A stretch of DNA of 64,000 bases from Amylibacter marinus (lineage in GTDB: Bacteria; Pseudomonadota; Alphaproteobacteria; Rhodobacterales; Rhodobacteraceae). The notes under the pieces were generated by a model. The model worked only from the letters and a program-made list of their open reading frames with translations, searched no databases and had not been told where the DNA came from. The DNA lies in assembly GCF_030160015.1 (NCBI RefSeq), contig NZ_BSNN01000002.1, positions 992,001 through 1,056,000 on the forward strand, read 5' to 3'. Position numbers and translations under genes: made by a program. How positions within the stretch are numbered: position 1 is the stretch's first letter; the number at the start of each line of letters is the position of its first letter. Positions 1-8,989 of this stretch are shown here, in pieces.

Positions 1-194
1 CCTTCAAGCGTAAAAGCCCCGCAACCGAGGCCAAGCCCGCCCCTGTTTTGCTGACCACGCCAATTGCTGAAAAAGAACCCGATACCAGCGACGCTGAGGA
101 GGATGCCGACACCAACATGGCAAAAGAGATCGAGGATTTCATCACCGAGACCGACAGCGAAACGCCGGAAAAATCAGATGCGGATCGCGCCTAG
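1..194 (+). CDS. C-terminal end of an unrecognised acidic protein (partial)
   Basis: An open frame enters from the left edge (codons from base 3) and ends at TAG 192-194. The visible 63 residues are rich in E, D, T, P and A, starting FKRKSPATEAKP and ending EKSDADRA. This looks like a disordered acidic tail, with no domain I can name. The stop interlocks with the stop of the convergent bolA gene (4-nt overlap at 191-194). Most of the gene lies outside the window, so no function is offered. Confidence 0.6.
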   Translation, partial: FKRKSPATEAKPAPVLLTTPIAEKEPDTSDAEEDADTNMAKEIEDFITETDSETPEKSDADRA

Positions 195-445
195 GCGCCA
201 TCCACATCCAATGCTAAGGCATGCAACCCTTGGTCAAAAGCAAAGTCCAAGGCCTTGTTTACCGCACGTTGGCGTGCCACCCGCGATAAATCACTAAAAT
301 ATTCGGCGCGAATTTTCACATTCACATGGGTGGTTTCACCCTCGCGGTAGCCCCCATGCCCGCGGTGCGATTCGCTGTCATCCACCACCTCTAGCTCGGT
401 TGGATCAAAGGTCTGTTGTAGCGCGGTTTCGATAGCGGTAAGCAT
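191..445 (-). CDS. bolA: BolA family protein
   Basis: Small 84-residue BolA-family protein. Members bind monothiol glutaredoxins around a [2Fe-2S] cluster and act in iron homeostasis and stress; some have a DNA-binding-like fold. The sequence shows the family pattern: an N-terminal helix, the SHRGHGG-type loop near residues 26-32 (a conserved His region), a THVNVKI strand, and a C-terminal helix with the R..VNKAL segment followed by HALALDV. Length is normal. It is convergent with the gene ending at 194 and divergent from the J-domain gene at 536. BolA identity is strong; the physiological role is inferred from the family. Confidence 0.93.
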   Translation of the reverse strand: MLTAIETALQQTFDPTELEVVDDSESHRGHGGYREGETTHVNVKIRAEYFSDLSRVARQRAVNKALDFAFDQGLHALALDVDGA

Positions 446-535
446 TGTGTAAATTCCTTGTAATCGGGTCTTGGCATTGGCTGGAATTAGGTTAGTATTC
501 TTTGCCTGACTCGGGCAAGTACAAAGGATAGTACA

Positions 536-1183
536 ATGGCAAATCGTCCACCATTGGATTTTGATTTCGATATTTCTGTTTCGGCAGACAAGAAAAAGCG
601 CGCCCGCACACGGCGTGGCATGTCCGGCGCATCTGAAACATCACAAATGGTTTGCCAGCATCCCGATTGCCAAGAGCCGGGAAAATACCGCGCGCCTCTG
701 AACCCCGATAACCTAGAAGAGTTTCGCTGGTTTTGTCTGACGCACATCCGCCAGTTCAACCAAAAATGGAACTTTTTCGAGAACCATTCCGAGGAAGACC
801 TGCAAAAACAATTCGCCGCGGATCGCGTATGGGAGCGCCCAACAGAACCTCTGGGCAAGCAATCTGCAGAACAGCGCGCATGGGCACGTTTAGGGATCGA
901 GGACCCGCATCAGGTATTGGGCGAAAATGCCACCCAGAATCCTGGCAAGGGCGATGGACTGGGCGGGGCAAAGCGTCTGCCTGCTGACGAGCGCAAGGCA
1001 ATCGATATCCTAGAGGCCAAGGACACGTGGACCAAGGCAGAGTTGCGCAAGAAATACAAAGCCCTGATCAAGGAGTTGCACCCCGACCTAAATGGCGGCG
1101 ATCGCAGCCAAGAAGAGTTCCTGCAAAAGGTTGTTTGGGCTTGGGATCAGGTGAAGAACAGCTCTAGTTTCAAGGACAAATAG
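536..1183 (+). CDS. J-domain (DnaJ-class) protein with N-terminal Cys/His region
   Basis: 215-residue protein with a C-terminal J domain. Helix II and the HPD tripeptide (about residues 182-184, ELHPDLNGGD) are present, so it should stimulate the ATPase of an Hsp70 partner. The first 110 residues lack the G/F and zinc regions of classical DnaJ. They carry an Arg/Lys-rich start and a C..HPDC motif (about residues 40-45) followed by FCLTH (about 67-71), possibly a metal site. An AAGGA ribosome-binding site lies 8 nt before the ATG. A weak promoter-like pair TTGGCA/TAGTAT is seen at 471-498. The gene sits upstream of cobS-cobT, an arrangement I recall from other alphaproteobacteria. The client is unknown. 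Confidence 0.85.
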   Translation: MANRPPLDFDFDISVSADKKKRARTRRGMSGASETSQMVCQHPDCQEPGKYRAPLNPDNLEEFRWFCLTHIRQFNQKWNFFENHSEEDLQKQFAADRVWERPTEPLGKQSAEQRAWARLGIEDPHQVLGENATQNPGKGDGLGGAKRLPADERKAIDILEAKDTWTKAELRKKYKALIKELHPDLNGGDRSQEEFLQKVVWAWDQVKNSSSFKDK

Positions 1184-1279
1184 CCCCATCCCCCCGCGCC
1201 CCCCCTTGCGCTGGTTCGTAAAAATATGCACAACAAGCCAACTGATATCGGATCAGGGGTATAGTTTAGGATTAATCAC

Positions 1280-2251
1280 ATGGCTGATGGCACATTGGAA
1301 ATCGGTGAACCCACCGTAGAATATAGCGCGCGCGAGTTGTTTGGCATCGACAGCGATATGAAGGTTATGGGATTCGCCAATGCATCCCCCCGTGTGCCCG
1401 AGGCCGATAGCACCTATCGCTTTGACCATGATACCACATTGGCCATTTTGGCGGGATTTCAACACAATCGCCGCGTGATGATACAGGGCTATCACGGTAC
1501 TGGTAAATCCACCCACATCGAACAGGTGGCCTCGCGGCTGAATTGGCCCTGTGTGCGCGTGAACCTAGACAGCCACATCAGCCGGATTGACCTGATCGGC
1601 AAAGATGCCATCAAATTGCAAGACGGCAAACAGGTAACCCAGTTCCAAGAGGGCATTTTGCCTTGGGCCTTGCGCAATCCTACGGCCATTGTCTTTGACG
1701 AATATGATGCGGGCCGCGCGGATGTGATGTTTGTGATCCAGCGTGTCCTAGAGGTTGATGGCAAGCTGACACTGTTGGATCAGAACCAGGTGATCACCCC
1801 GCACCCTAGTTTCCGCCTATTTGCCACTGCCAATACCGTGGGCTTGGGCGATACAACGGGTCTGTACCACGGCACCCAACAAATCAACCAAGGCCAAATG
1901 GATCGCTGGTCTATTGTGACCACTCTGAACTATTTGGACCATGCGGATGAAACCAAAATCGTCTGCGCTAAAAACCCCACCAATGACCCCGAGGTGATCG
2001 GTAAAATGGTGACGGTGGCAGAGCTGACGCGCAATGCGTTTATGAACGGTGATATTTCGACTCTAATGTCTCCACGTACCGTGATTGCATGGGCGCAAAA
2101 TGCTCAAATTTTCGCTGATGTGGGCTTTGCTTTCCGCCTGACATTCCTAAATAAATGTGACGAGCTGGAACGCGAAACAGTGGCCGAGTTCTATCAGCGC
2201 TTGTTCGACGAAGAATTACCAGAAAGTGCCGCCAGCCTGAGCTTGGGATAA
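1280..2251 (+). CDS. cobS: Aerobic cobaltochelatase subunit CobS (AAA+ ATPase)
   Basis: 323 residues, the usual CobS length. CobS is the MoxR-like AAA+ subunit that works with CobT and CobN to insert Co2+ into hydrogenobyrinate a,c-diamide in aerobic cobalamin synthesis. Walker A is GYHGTGKST (about residues 70-78) and Walker B is IVFDEYDAG (about 141-149). Sensor/arginine elements follow ([11 protein letters not shown]). AGGA lies 8 nt before the ATG. Its TAA overlaps the cobT start (TAATG at 2249-2253), indicating translational coupling. CobN, the porphyrin-binding subunit, is not in this window. No cobalamin riboswitch is visible in the 96 bp upstream. Confidence 0.95.
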   Translation: MADGTLEIGEPTVEYSARELFGIDSDMKVMGFANASPRVPEADSTYRFDHDTTLAILAGFQHNRRVMIQGYHGTGKSTHIEQVASRLNWPCVRVNLDSHISRIDLIGKDAIKLQDGKQVTQFQEGILPWALRNPTAIVFDEYDAGRADVMFVIQRVLEVDGKLTLLDQNQVITPHPSFRLFATANTVGLGDTTGLYHGTQQINQGQMDRWSIVTTLNYLDHADETKIVCAKNPTNDPEVIGKMVTVAELTRNAFMNGDISTLMSPRTVIAWAQNAQIFADVGFAFRLTFLNKCDELERETVAEFYQRLFDEELPESAASLSLG

Positions 2252-4110
2252 TGAGCAAGCCAAGCGATAACCCGGCCGATCAATTTAAAAAAGCCCTCAG
2301 CGAGGCCACCCGCGCATTGGCAAATCAGGCCGACCTAGAGGTCGCCTATTCCATTGATCCCCCTGGCCTGACCAATGAGATCGCGCGCCTGCCACAAGTA
2401 TCGCGCCGCATGACCCGCGCCGAGGTCATGCTGGCCCGTGGCACCGCCGATGCCTATGCCTTGCGCACACGATTTCATGACGCGGATGTCCACAACCGCT
2501 ACATGCCAAATGGCGTAGAGGCCCGCGAGATTTACGAGGTCATGGCCACCGCCCGTTGCGAGGCCGTAGGTGCACGCGCCATGCCCGGAACAGCTGGTAA
2601 TATCGAGGCCAAGCTAGAGGCCGAGGCGCTGGCGCTGGGATATGATCAGGTAAGCTCATATAAAGAAGTGCCAATGGCTACGGCCCTGTCATATTATCTG
2701 CGCCAAATTGCAACTGGGCGTGACATGCCCCCTGCGGTGAACCATGCACTAGAGCAGTGGAAAACCACAATCGAAGAGCGCTCGGGCAATACATTTGAAA
2801 ACATTGCCGACAAAATGACAGATCAGGCGGATTTTGCCCGTTTTGCGCGCCAGCTGATTGATGATTTGGGGTACGGCGATCAATTGGGCGAAGACCCCGA
2901 TGAGATCCCCCCCGAGGACGACAGCACCGAGGCCGAAAGCGAAGAACAAGAGCAAGACGAACCCGATGCCGATGCCGGGGATTCGGACAGCGATGAACAA
3001 GAACAACAGGAACAGGCCGCCGAGGGTGAAGAGGCGCTGGATCAACAACAGGCCCAGATGTCTGCTGATGAGGACCAAGAGCTATCGGATGCGCAAGAGG
3101 TAGATGCCCCAGATGGCGAGCCGCCTGTGGATCAGCCAAATCCAGTATCGGATGCCGATCCAAACTACAGTGTGTTCACCACCGAGTTCGACGAGGAAAT
3201 CGCCGCCGAGGATTTAGCCGAGGCCGCCGAGCTGGAACGCCTGCGCACCTATTTAGATCAACAGCTAGAACCCCTAAAAGGGGCGGTATCGCGTCTGGCC
3301 AATAAGCTACAGCGCCGCCTACAGGCCCAGCAGAACCGCTCTTGGTCTTTTGATATGGAAGAGGGCATTTTGGATGCGGGCCGCCTTGCGCGCGTGATCA
3401 GCAACCCTACAACCCCCTTATCGTTTAAGGTAGAGCAAGATACAGAATTTCGCGATACGGTCGTGACCATACTGTTGGATAATTCAGGATCAATGCGCGG
3501 CCGTCCAATTTCAATTGCAGCAATCTGCGCCGATGTTTTGGCCCGCACCCTAGAACGTTGTCAGGTGAAATGCGAAATTTTGGGCTTTACCACCCGCGCA
3601 TGGAAGGGCGGGCAAAGTCGCGAGTCATGGCTACAGCAGGGCCGTGCCGAGGCGCCGGGTCGGTTGAATGATCTGCGCCATATCATCTATAAATCCGCAG
3701 ATGCGCCATGGCGCCGTGCGCGGCCTAATCTGGGCCTGATGATGAAAGAGGGGCTGTTGAAGGAAAACATCGACGGCGAAGCGCTGGAATGGGCACACAA
3801 ACGCCTAATGGCGCGCCCAGAGGCGCGGCGCATTTTGATGGTGATTTCTGATGGGGCACCGGTGGACGATTCGACCCTGTCGATCAATTCCGCCAGCTAT
3901 TTGGAAAAGCATCTGCGCGATGTGATCGCCATGATCGAGAAACGCCGCGCGGTTGAATTATCCGCCATCGGGATCGGCCATGATGTAACGCGCTATTACG
4001 AGCGCGCGGTCACCATTACTGATGCAGAACAATTGGCAGGGGCAATAACCGAGCAATTGGCCGCACTTTTTGACAATGACCCCCGCGCAAACAGACGCAA
4101 GGCAGGCTAA
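2251..4110 (+). CDS. cobT: Cobaltochelatase subunit CobT (von Willebrand A domain)
   Basis: 619 residues, normal for CobT. The N-terminal part (about 1-210) is the CobT domain. A very acidic, Gln/Glu/Asp-rich linker spans about 210-305. A C-terminal VWA domain carries the MIDAS motif [10 protein letters not shown] with the metal-binding Asp near residue 410, plus ISDGAPVDD near 535. CobT and CobS form a AAA+/MIDAS complex that drives CobN. It starts on the overlapping TAATG with cobS and ends on another TAATG with the next gene, so the three genes are one translationally coupled operon. Confidence 0.95.
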   Translation: MSKPSDNPADQFKKALSEATRALANQADLEVAYSIDPPGLTNEIARLPQVSRRMTRAEVMLARGTADAYALRTRFHDADVHNRYMPNGVEAREIYEVMATARCEAVGARAMPGTAGNIEAKLEAEALALGYDQVSSYKEVPMATALSYYLRQIATGRDMPPAVNHALEQWKTTIEERSGNTFENIADKMTDQADFARFARQLIDDLGYGDQLGEDPDEIPPEDDSTEAESEEQEQDEPDADAGDSDSDEQEQQEQAAEGEEALDQQQAQMSADEDQELSDAQEVDAPDGEPPVDQPNPVSDADPNYSVFTTEFDEEIAAEDLAEAAELERLRTYLDQQLEPLKGAVSRLANKLQRRLQAQQNRSWSFDMEEGILDAGRLARVISNPTTPLSFKVEQDTEFRDTVVTILLDNSGSMRGRPISIAAICADVLARTLERCQVKCEILGFTTRAWKGGQSRESWLQQGRAEAPGRLNDLRHIIYKSADAPWRRARPNLGLMMKEGLLKENIDGEALEWAHKRLMARPEARRILMVISDGAPVDDSTLSINSASYLEKHLRDVIAMIEKRRAVELSAIGIGHDVTRYYERAVTITDAEQLAGAITEQLAALFDNDPRANRRKAG

Positions 4111-5894
4111 TGTTTCAATCCTTTGATAGCACTACCAGCCCTGATACCTGTGCTGTGCGTGTGCAGGCCTTGCGCCGTGCTATGAAGGCGATCGCTGTGG
4201 ATGGTTTTTTGGTACCACGCGCGGATATCCATCAGGGCGAATATGTGCCCGCGCGCGATGCTCGGCTGGGCTGGATCAGCTCTTTCACCGGATCGGCGGG
4301 GTTTGCGGCTGTTTTAGATACTCGTGCTGCGCTGTTTGTCGATGGCCGCTATGGAATCCAAGCCCGCCAACAGGTTGATTTGGATATTTATGAGATTTGG
4401 AAGCACCCTGAACAAAAGCTATCCGAATTCATTCTCGATGGCATGGCGCAGGGTGCAAAGCTGGCCTATGATCCGTGGTTACACACTATTGGCGCGATTG
4501 AGGCCCTGCGCAAAGAACTGGCAGGGCGAGTTGAATTGGTGCCTGTTGAGAACCTGATTGATAAGGTGTGGCAGGATCAGCCCCCTGCCCCGCAAGGTTT
4601 GATGCAAGTACACCCGTTAGAATTTGCAGGCCTAGACCATGTGCAGAAAATCAAGGATATCGCCGCGGCACTAACCAGCGCCGGGCAGGATCACATGATT
4701 ATGACCCAGCCCGATAATGTCGCTTGGCTGACCAATACCAGAGGATCTGATTTGGGGCAGACGCCAGTTACCCTGTGCTTGGCCGTCTTACATTCTGATG
4801 CGCGACTGGATTTGTATATTGATGAGGCGAAACTGACGCCCGCGATGCATGCGCATCTTGGGGATCGGGTTTCCATCCATGCGATAGGCGCATTTGCCCG
4901 CGATGTTCAGCGCCTAGCGGGTGTGGTGCGCATTGACCGCGCGGTGGCCCCGCAGGCCTTGGCTGATCTGCCCAATGCGGTATTTGCACCTGATGCGGTA
5001 ACTCTGGCCAAGGCGCGGAAAAACCCCAGTGAATTACAAGGCGCACGCGCCGCGCATCTGCGCGATGGGGCGGCAATGGCAACCTTTTTGTACTGGGTTT
5101 CGCAAAATGGCGAAACGGGTCTGAATGAAATTCAAATCGCGCGCAAGTTGGAAGAGTTTCGCACGGCTACGGGCCAATTGCGCAACATCAGCTTTGACAC
5201 CATCTGTGGGTCTGGGCCAAATGGCGCAATTGTCCATTACCGCGTAAACGAGGACAGCAACCGCCAGCTGAACAGCGGCGAGATATTACTGGTGGACAGT
5301 GGCGCACAGTACCAAGACGGCACCACAGATATCACCCGCACCTTGGCAATTGGGCCCCCGCCCGCAGAGGCTGTACGGGCCAATACATTGGTTTTACAGG
5401 GGATGATTGCCATATCGCGCCTGCGTTTCCCACGCGGGTTGGCGGGGCGCGACATCGATGCGATCGCGCGCCAAGCCTTGTGGAATGCGGGGCTGGATTA
5501 TGATCATGGCACGGGGCATGGCGTTGGCTCGTTCCTATCTGTACACGAGGGCCCGCAAGGAATTTCGCGCCGCGCAGAGGTGGAGCTGGCCGAGGGGATG
5601 ATTCTGTCTAATGAACCCGGGTATTACAAGGAGGGTGCCTTTGGCATTCGCATTGAAAACCTAGTTTATGTAACACAGGCCCCTGAAATTACCGGGGCAG
5701 ATGCCCGTGATATGCTGTCCTTCGTAACCCTTACGCTGGCCCCAATTGATCGAGCATTGATTGATGTCTCATTGCTTACATCTGTCGAACGCCACTGGTT
5801 GGATACCTATCACGCGCAGGTCTTGGCTCAGATCGCCCCCTTGGTCAGCCCCGAGGTTCACCGCTGGCTGACACAGGCCTGTGCCCCGCTTTAG
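4110..5894 (+). CDS. Xaa-Pro aminopeptidase (M24B, aminopeptidase P type)
   Basis: 594-residue three-domain aminopeptidase P. Two creatinase-like N-terminal domains occupy about residues 1-310, and the pita-bread metallopeptidase about 315-530. The dinuclear metal ligands are visible: D396 (VDSGAQY), D407 (TTDITR), H470 (GTGHGVG), Glu in NEPGYY (about 505) and Glu in RIENLV (about 519). It removes N-terminal residues preceding proline and is probably cytosolic, as no signal peptide is seen. The ATG overlaps the cobT stop (TAATG at 4108-4112). A link to cobalt use is tempting, since M24 enzymes take Mn/Co, but this is only inference. Its TAG interlocks with the stop of the convergent ClC gene. 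Confidence 0.92.
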   Translation: MFQSFDSTTSPDTCAVRVQALRRAMKAIAVDGFLVPRADIHQGEYVPARDARLGWISSFTGSAGFAAVLDTRAALFVDGRYGIQARQQVDLDIYEIWKHPEQKLSEFILDGMAQGAKLAYDPWLHTIGAIEALRKELAGRVELVPVENLIDKVWQDQPPAPQGLMQVHPLEFAGLDHVQKIKDIAAALTSAGQDHMIMTQPDNVAWLTNTRGSDLGQTPVTLCLAVLHSDARLDLYIDEAKLTPAMHAHLGDRVSIHAIGAFARDVQRLAGVVRIDRAVAPQALADLPNAVFAPDAVTLAKARKNPSELQGARAAHLRDGAAMATFLYWVSQNGETGLNEIQIARKLEEFRTATGQLRNISFDTICGSGPNGAIVHYRVNEDSNRQLNSGEILLVDSGAQYQDGTTDITRTLAIGPPPAEAVRANTLVLQGMIAISRLRFPRGLAGRDIDAIARQALWNAGLDYDHGTGHGVGSFLSVHEGPQGISRRAEVELAEGMILSNEPGYYKEGAFGIRIENLVYVTQAPEITGADARDMLSFVTLTLAPIDRALIDVSLLTSVERHWLDTYHAQVLAQIAPLVSPEVHRWLTQACAPL

Positions 5895-7543
5895 CTATGT
5901 TCTTCGATTGCGGTGGCGTTTAGGGCGGCGTTGTAAGTTTTAAGCGCATCCACATGATAGACCGCGCCCAATAACACCGGTGCATCGCTCTCGCCGCCCA
6001 GTTGTACAACAGGCAGTGCCTTGTGATAGCCCGTTTCAAACAAAGGCATGGCCTGTTCTAGTGTGGCACTGCCATCCAGATACAGCCCCTTGGCGACCAT
6101 CTTCCACAGCTTTTTACGGCGATTAACCTTCAGCATCTCTGCGGGGCGCATGACATCCGTAATGGGATGTTTTGATAGGATATACCCCGTGTCACCATCG
6201 GCCAGATGCACGCCGCGCCGCTCTAGCTGGCTGATGAAAAACGAACGGTGTACAAAGCGCCCCGTGATGGCGCTGGCAACACTTACGGCGACCATAACAG
6301 CCAGCCCCGCCTGCCAATCCTCGGTCAATTCAAACACGATCAATGTGGTGGAAAGAGGCGCGCCCAAAACCGCCGCTGCCACAGCCCCCATCCCCGCCAA
6401 TGCATAGAGCGTTTCATCACCATTTACGCTGGGAAACAGTGCCACTGCCACCCAACCAAAGGCCAATCCCGTAAGCGCCCCCAGCATCAGGGCAGGCGAA
6501 AATATTCCCCCACCCATGCGCCCCGCCAGCGTGATTACCACCGCCAGCGCCTTGATGAAGGCAAAAAGCACAGCCCCGCCAAGCGCTAGATTACCCGTTA
6601 GCGCATGGGATGTGGTTTCATAGCCAACTCCAATAATATGTGGGAAAAAAATTGCAATCACCCCAAGTAAGGCCCCCGCGATGGTGGGGCGCGCCCATTG
6701 TGGTAGGCCGGTTTTGGCCTGAACTTTGTCTGCAAAATCCTCGGCCCAGAACACCGATTTTATCAACGAGACCGCCACCAGCGCAGATATAATCCCCAAT
6801 AGCAGATGCGCAGGCAACTCCAGATAGAAATCCGCCACATGGCCCGGCAGGGTAAATTCGGTAACATTGCCAAAGTACAACCGCGAGATCACCGCCCCTG
6901 AAACCGAGGCGATCATAATCGGGGCCAACGCATGGATCGCATAGTGGCGCAAGACCACCTCCATGGCGAATACCGCCCCAGCAAGGGGCGCATTAAACGA
7001 GGCCGCCACCGCAGAGGCCGCCGCACAGCCCATCAAATCGCGCGCGGTGATCGCGTCGGCCTTCATTAGGCGAGAGATTTTAGAGGAAATCACCGCACCC
7101 AGATGTACCACCGGCCCCTCGCGCCCAGCCGAGCCACCCGTTGATAGCGTAATCAGCGAGGCCAATACCGAGGCCAACCCAGCGCGCCCTTCTACACGGC
7201 CATCATGCAGCGCCGCACCTTCGATCACATGAGCCACACTGCGCGTGCGCCCATCATGGGTAAAATATTGTAGAATCACCCCCACCAACGCCCCGCCCAA
7301 AATGGGCAAACACAGGATAATATGCCACGGCAGATCGCGCGCTGTAGAGGCCAACAGCAAATCATCGGCACCGTAAAACAGCGATTGCAGCTCAGAAATT
7401 GCCACGCGAAACCCAATTGTCGCAAAACCTGCAGCAATTCCAATCAACAACGCAATCACCCAAAAGCGCACCTGTACAAGGCTACAACGGTGTAAATCCT
7501 GAAGGGTGGCTTGCAGCGTTTTATTGGGCGAAGAAGTGGGCAT
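5891..7543 (-). CDS. ClC-family chloride channel / Cl-/H+ antiporter with C-terminal CBS region
   Basis: 550-residue integral membrane protein of the ClC family. The gating glutamate motif GREGP (TGGSAGREGP) is present, as is a glutamate in AVFAMEVV at the position of the proton glutamate, and the GGGIFSPALMLGA anion-pathway segment. This pattern fits Cl-/H+ exchange rather than a pure channel. The first anion motif GSGIP is replaced by a divergent THDGRTRSVAHVIEG segment, so the usual Cl--coordinating Ser is not evident. After the last helix a CBS-like region begins (residues about 435-540, ITDVMRPAEML). The start overlaps nothing; a 69-bp divergent intergenic region separates it from the FAD dehydrogenase gene. 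Confidence 0.9.
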   Translation of the reverse strand: MPTSSPNKTLQATLQDLHRCSLVQVRFWVIALLIGIAAGFATIGFRVAISELQSLFYGADDLLLASTARDLPWHIILCLPILGGALVGVILQYFTHDGRTRSVAHVIEGAALHDGRVEGRAGLASVLASLITLSTGGSAGREGPVVHLGAVISSKISRLMKADAITARDLMGCAAASAVAASFNAPLAGAVFAMEVVLRHYAIHALAPIMIASVSGAVISRLYFGNVTEFTLPGHVADFYLELPAHLLLGIISALVAVSLIKSVFWAEDFADKVQAKTGLPQWARPTIAGALLGVIAIFFPHIIGVGYETTSHALTGNLALGGAVLFAFIKALAVVITLAGRMGGGIFSPALMLGALTGLAFGWVAVALFPSVNGDETLYALAGMGAVAAAVLGAPLSTTLIVFELTEDWQAGLAVMVAVSVASAITGRFVHRSFFISQLERRGVHLADGDTGYILSKHPITDVMRPAEMLKVNRRKKLWKMVAKGLYLDGSATLEQAMPLFETGYHKALPVVQLGGESDAPVLLGAVYHVDALKTYNAALNATAIEEHS

Positions 7544-7612
7544 TTCTATCCAAGCTTATCCATTTACTTTGGTAGTATCTTAGCTAATCTAGCATGCGAA
7601 TTGGAGGGTGGT

Positions 7613-8989
7613 ATGAGCAAGAATGCAAGTGCAATTAATGAAATTCAGGCATTTTTGGGGGAAAGACTGAACACCAGCGCCGCTGTACGCGCCCTGCATG
7701 GGCAAAACGAGGCCCATTACCCCGAAATGCCCCCCGAGGCGGTCGCATTCCCCAATTCCACCGCCGAGGTGTCTGAGATTGTGAAAATATGTGCGAAACA
7801 TCGCTGCCCTATCATTCCTTGGGGCACGGGCACATCCCTAGAGGGGCACGCCCTACCGGTGCAAGGCGGGATTACTGTCAGCCTGCAAAACATGTCCGCT
7901 GTACTAGAGGTTCTGCCTGAGGATCTATTGGCCGTTGTGCAACCCGGTCTTACCCGCGAGGCACTAAACAAGGATCTGCGTGCAACGGGTTTATTTTTTC
8001 CGGTGGATCCGGGTGCCAACGCATCCCTTGGCGGGATGGCCGCTACCCGCGCATCGGGCACCACCGCTGTGCGCTATGGCACGATGAAGGAGAATATTCG
8101 CGCCCTAGAGGTGGTTTTGGCCGATGGGCGCATCATACGCACCGGATCACGCGCCAAGAAATCCTCGACAGGATATGATTTGACCAAGCTGTTTGTCGGA
8201 TCAGAGGGCACATTGGGGATCATCACCGAAATGACCCTAGAACTACAGGGCCAACCAGAGGCGATCGCCGCCGCTGTTTGCGATTTTGACGATATAGAAA
8301 GTGCGATCAACACCGTGATCATGGCGGTGCAGATGGGGGTGCCTATTGCGCGAATGGAGTTGGTAGATGGGCTATCAATCAAGGCGATCAATGCCTATTC
8401 CAAGCTGAGCTACCCCGAAAAACCGCACCTGTTTATGGAATTTCATGGGTCAGAGGTGGCGGTAAAGGATCAATCAGAAACCATGCGCGAAATCAGTGCC
8501 GATTTCCAGGGGGGCGATTTCCAATGGTCGACCCGCAGCGAAGAGCGCAATGCCCTGTGGGCGGCGCGCCATAATGCATATTACGCAATGAAGGCCCTTT
8601 ATCCAAACAAGCGCGGTATGGCCACCGATGTCTGTGTACCTATTTCCAAGCTGGCACAGGCCATCACCGAAACTATTGCCGATTTGGATGCGCATGGTGT
8701 TTCTGGGATGATCATTGGCCACGCGGGGGATGGGAATTACCACAGCACCCTGTTTGTCGATCCAGATCAGCCCGACGAGTTGGCGTTGCACCTAAAGCTG
8801 GCGCATCGTATGGCAGAACGCGGTCTGGCATTAGGCGGAACCGTCAGCGGCGAGCATGGTATCGGTGTGGGCAAGCAAAAATTTATGGCCGCAGAGCATG
8901 GCGATGCCGTATCCGTAATGGCAGATATCAAACGCAGCTTTGACCCCGATAACATCATGAACCCCGGGAAACTGGTGCCAATGAACTAG
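7613..8989 (+). CDS. FAD-linked D-2-hydroxyacid dehydrogenase (D-lactate dehydrogenase/GlcD type)
   Basis: 458 residues from the chosen ATG. The N-terminal PCMH FAD-binding domain carries the pyrophosphate loop WGTGTSLEGHA (about residues 66-76), followed by PVDPGANASLGGM and TGYDLTKLFVGSEGTLG. The C-terminal FAD-oxidase domain ends with HAGDGNYHS and GTVSGEHGIGVGK. Such enzymes oxidise D-lactate or glycolate to the keto acid with electrons passed to quinone or cytochrome. The substrate cannot be read from sequence. The ATG at 7613 is preferred over an in-frame TTG at 7511 because GGAGGG lies just upstream of it and the family starts here. The stop interlocks with recN. Confidence 0.88.
   Translation: MSKNASAINEIQAFLGERLNTSAAVRALHGQNEAHYPEMPPEAVAFPNSTAEVSEIVKICAKHRCPIIPWGTGTSLEGHALPVQGGITVSLQNMSAVLEVLPEDLLAVVQPGLTREALNKDLRATGLFFPVDPGANASLGGMAATRASGTTAVRYGTMKENIRALEVVLADGRIIRTGSRAKKSSTGYDLTKLFVGSEGTLGIITEMTLELQGQPEAIAAAVCDFDDIESAINTVIMAVQMGVPIARMELVDGLSIKAINAYSKLSYPEKPHLFMEFHGSEVAVKDQSETMREISADFQGGDFQWSTRSEERNALWAARHNAYYAMKALYPNKRGMATDVCVPISKLAQAITETIADLDAHGVSGMIIGHAGDGNYHSTLFVDPDQPDELALHLKLAHRMAERGLALGGTVSGEHGIGVGKQKFMAAEHGDAVSVMADIKRSFDPDNIMNPGKLVPMN

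Noticed and set aside
1184-1279. Cobalamin riboswitch before cobS
   Set aside because: No B12-box-like core and too little space; nothing seen to support it.
2678-3163. 161-residue minus-strand frame inside cobT
   Set aside because: Mirror of the acidic, repetitive linker of CobT; low-complexity antisense frames are expected there.
7511-7612. N-terminal extension of the FAD dehydrogenase from a TTG
   Set aside because: Would reach into the ClC gene start; ATG 7613 has a strong ribosome-binding site and family fit.
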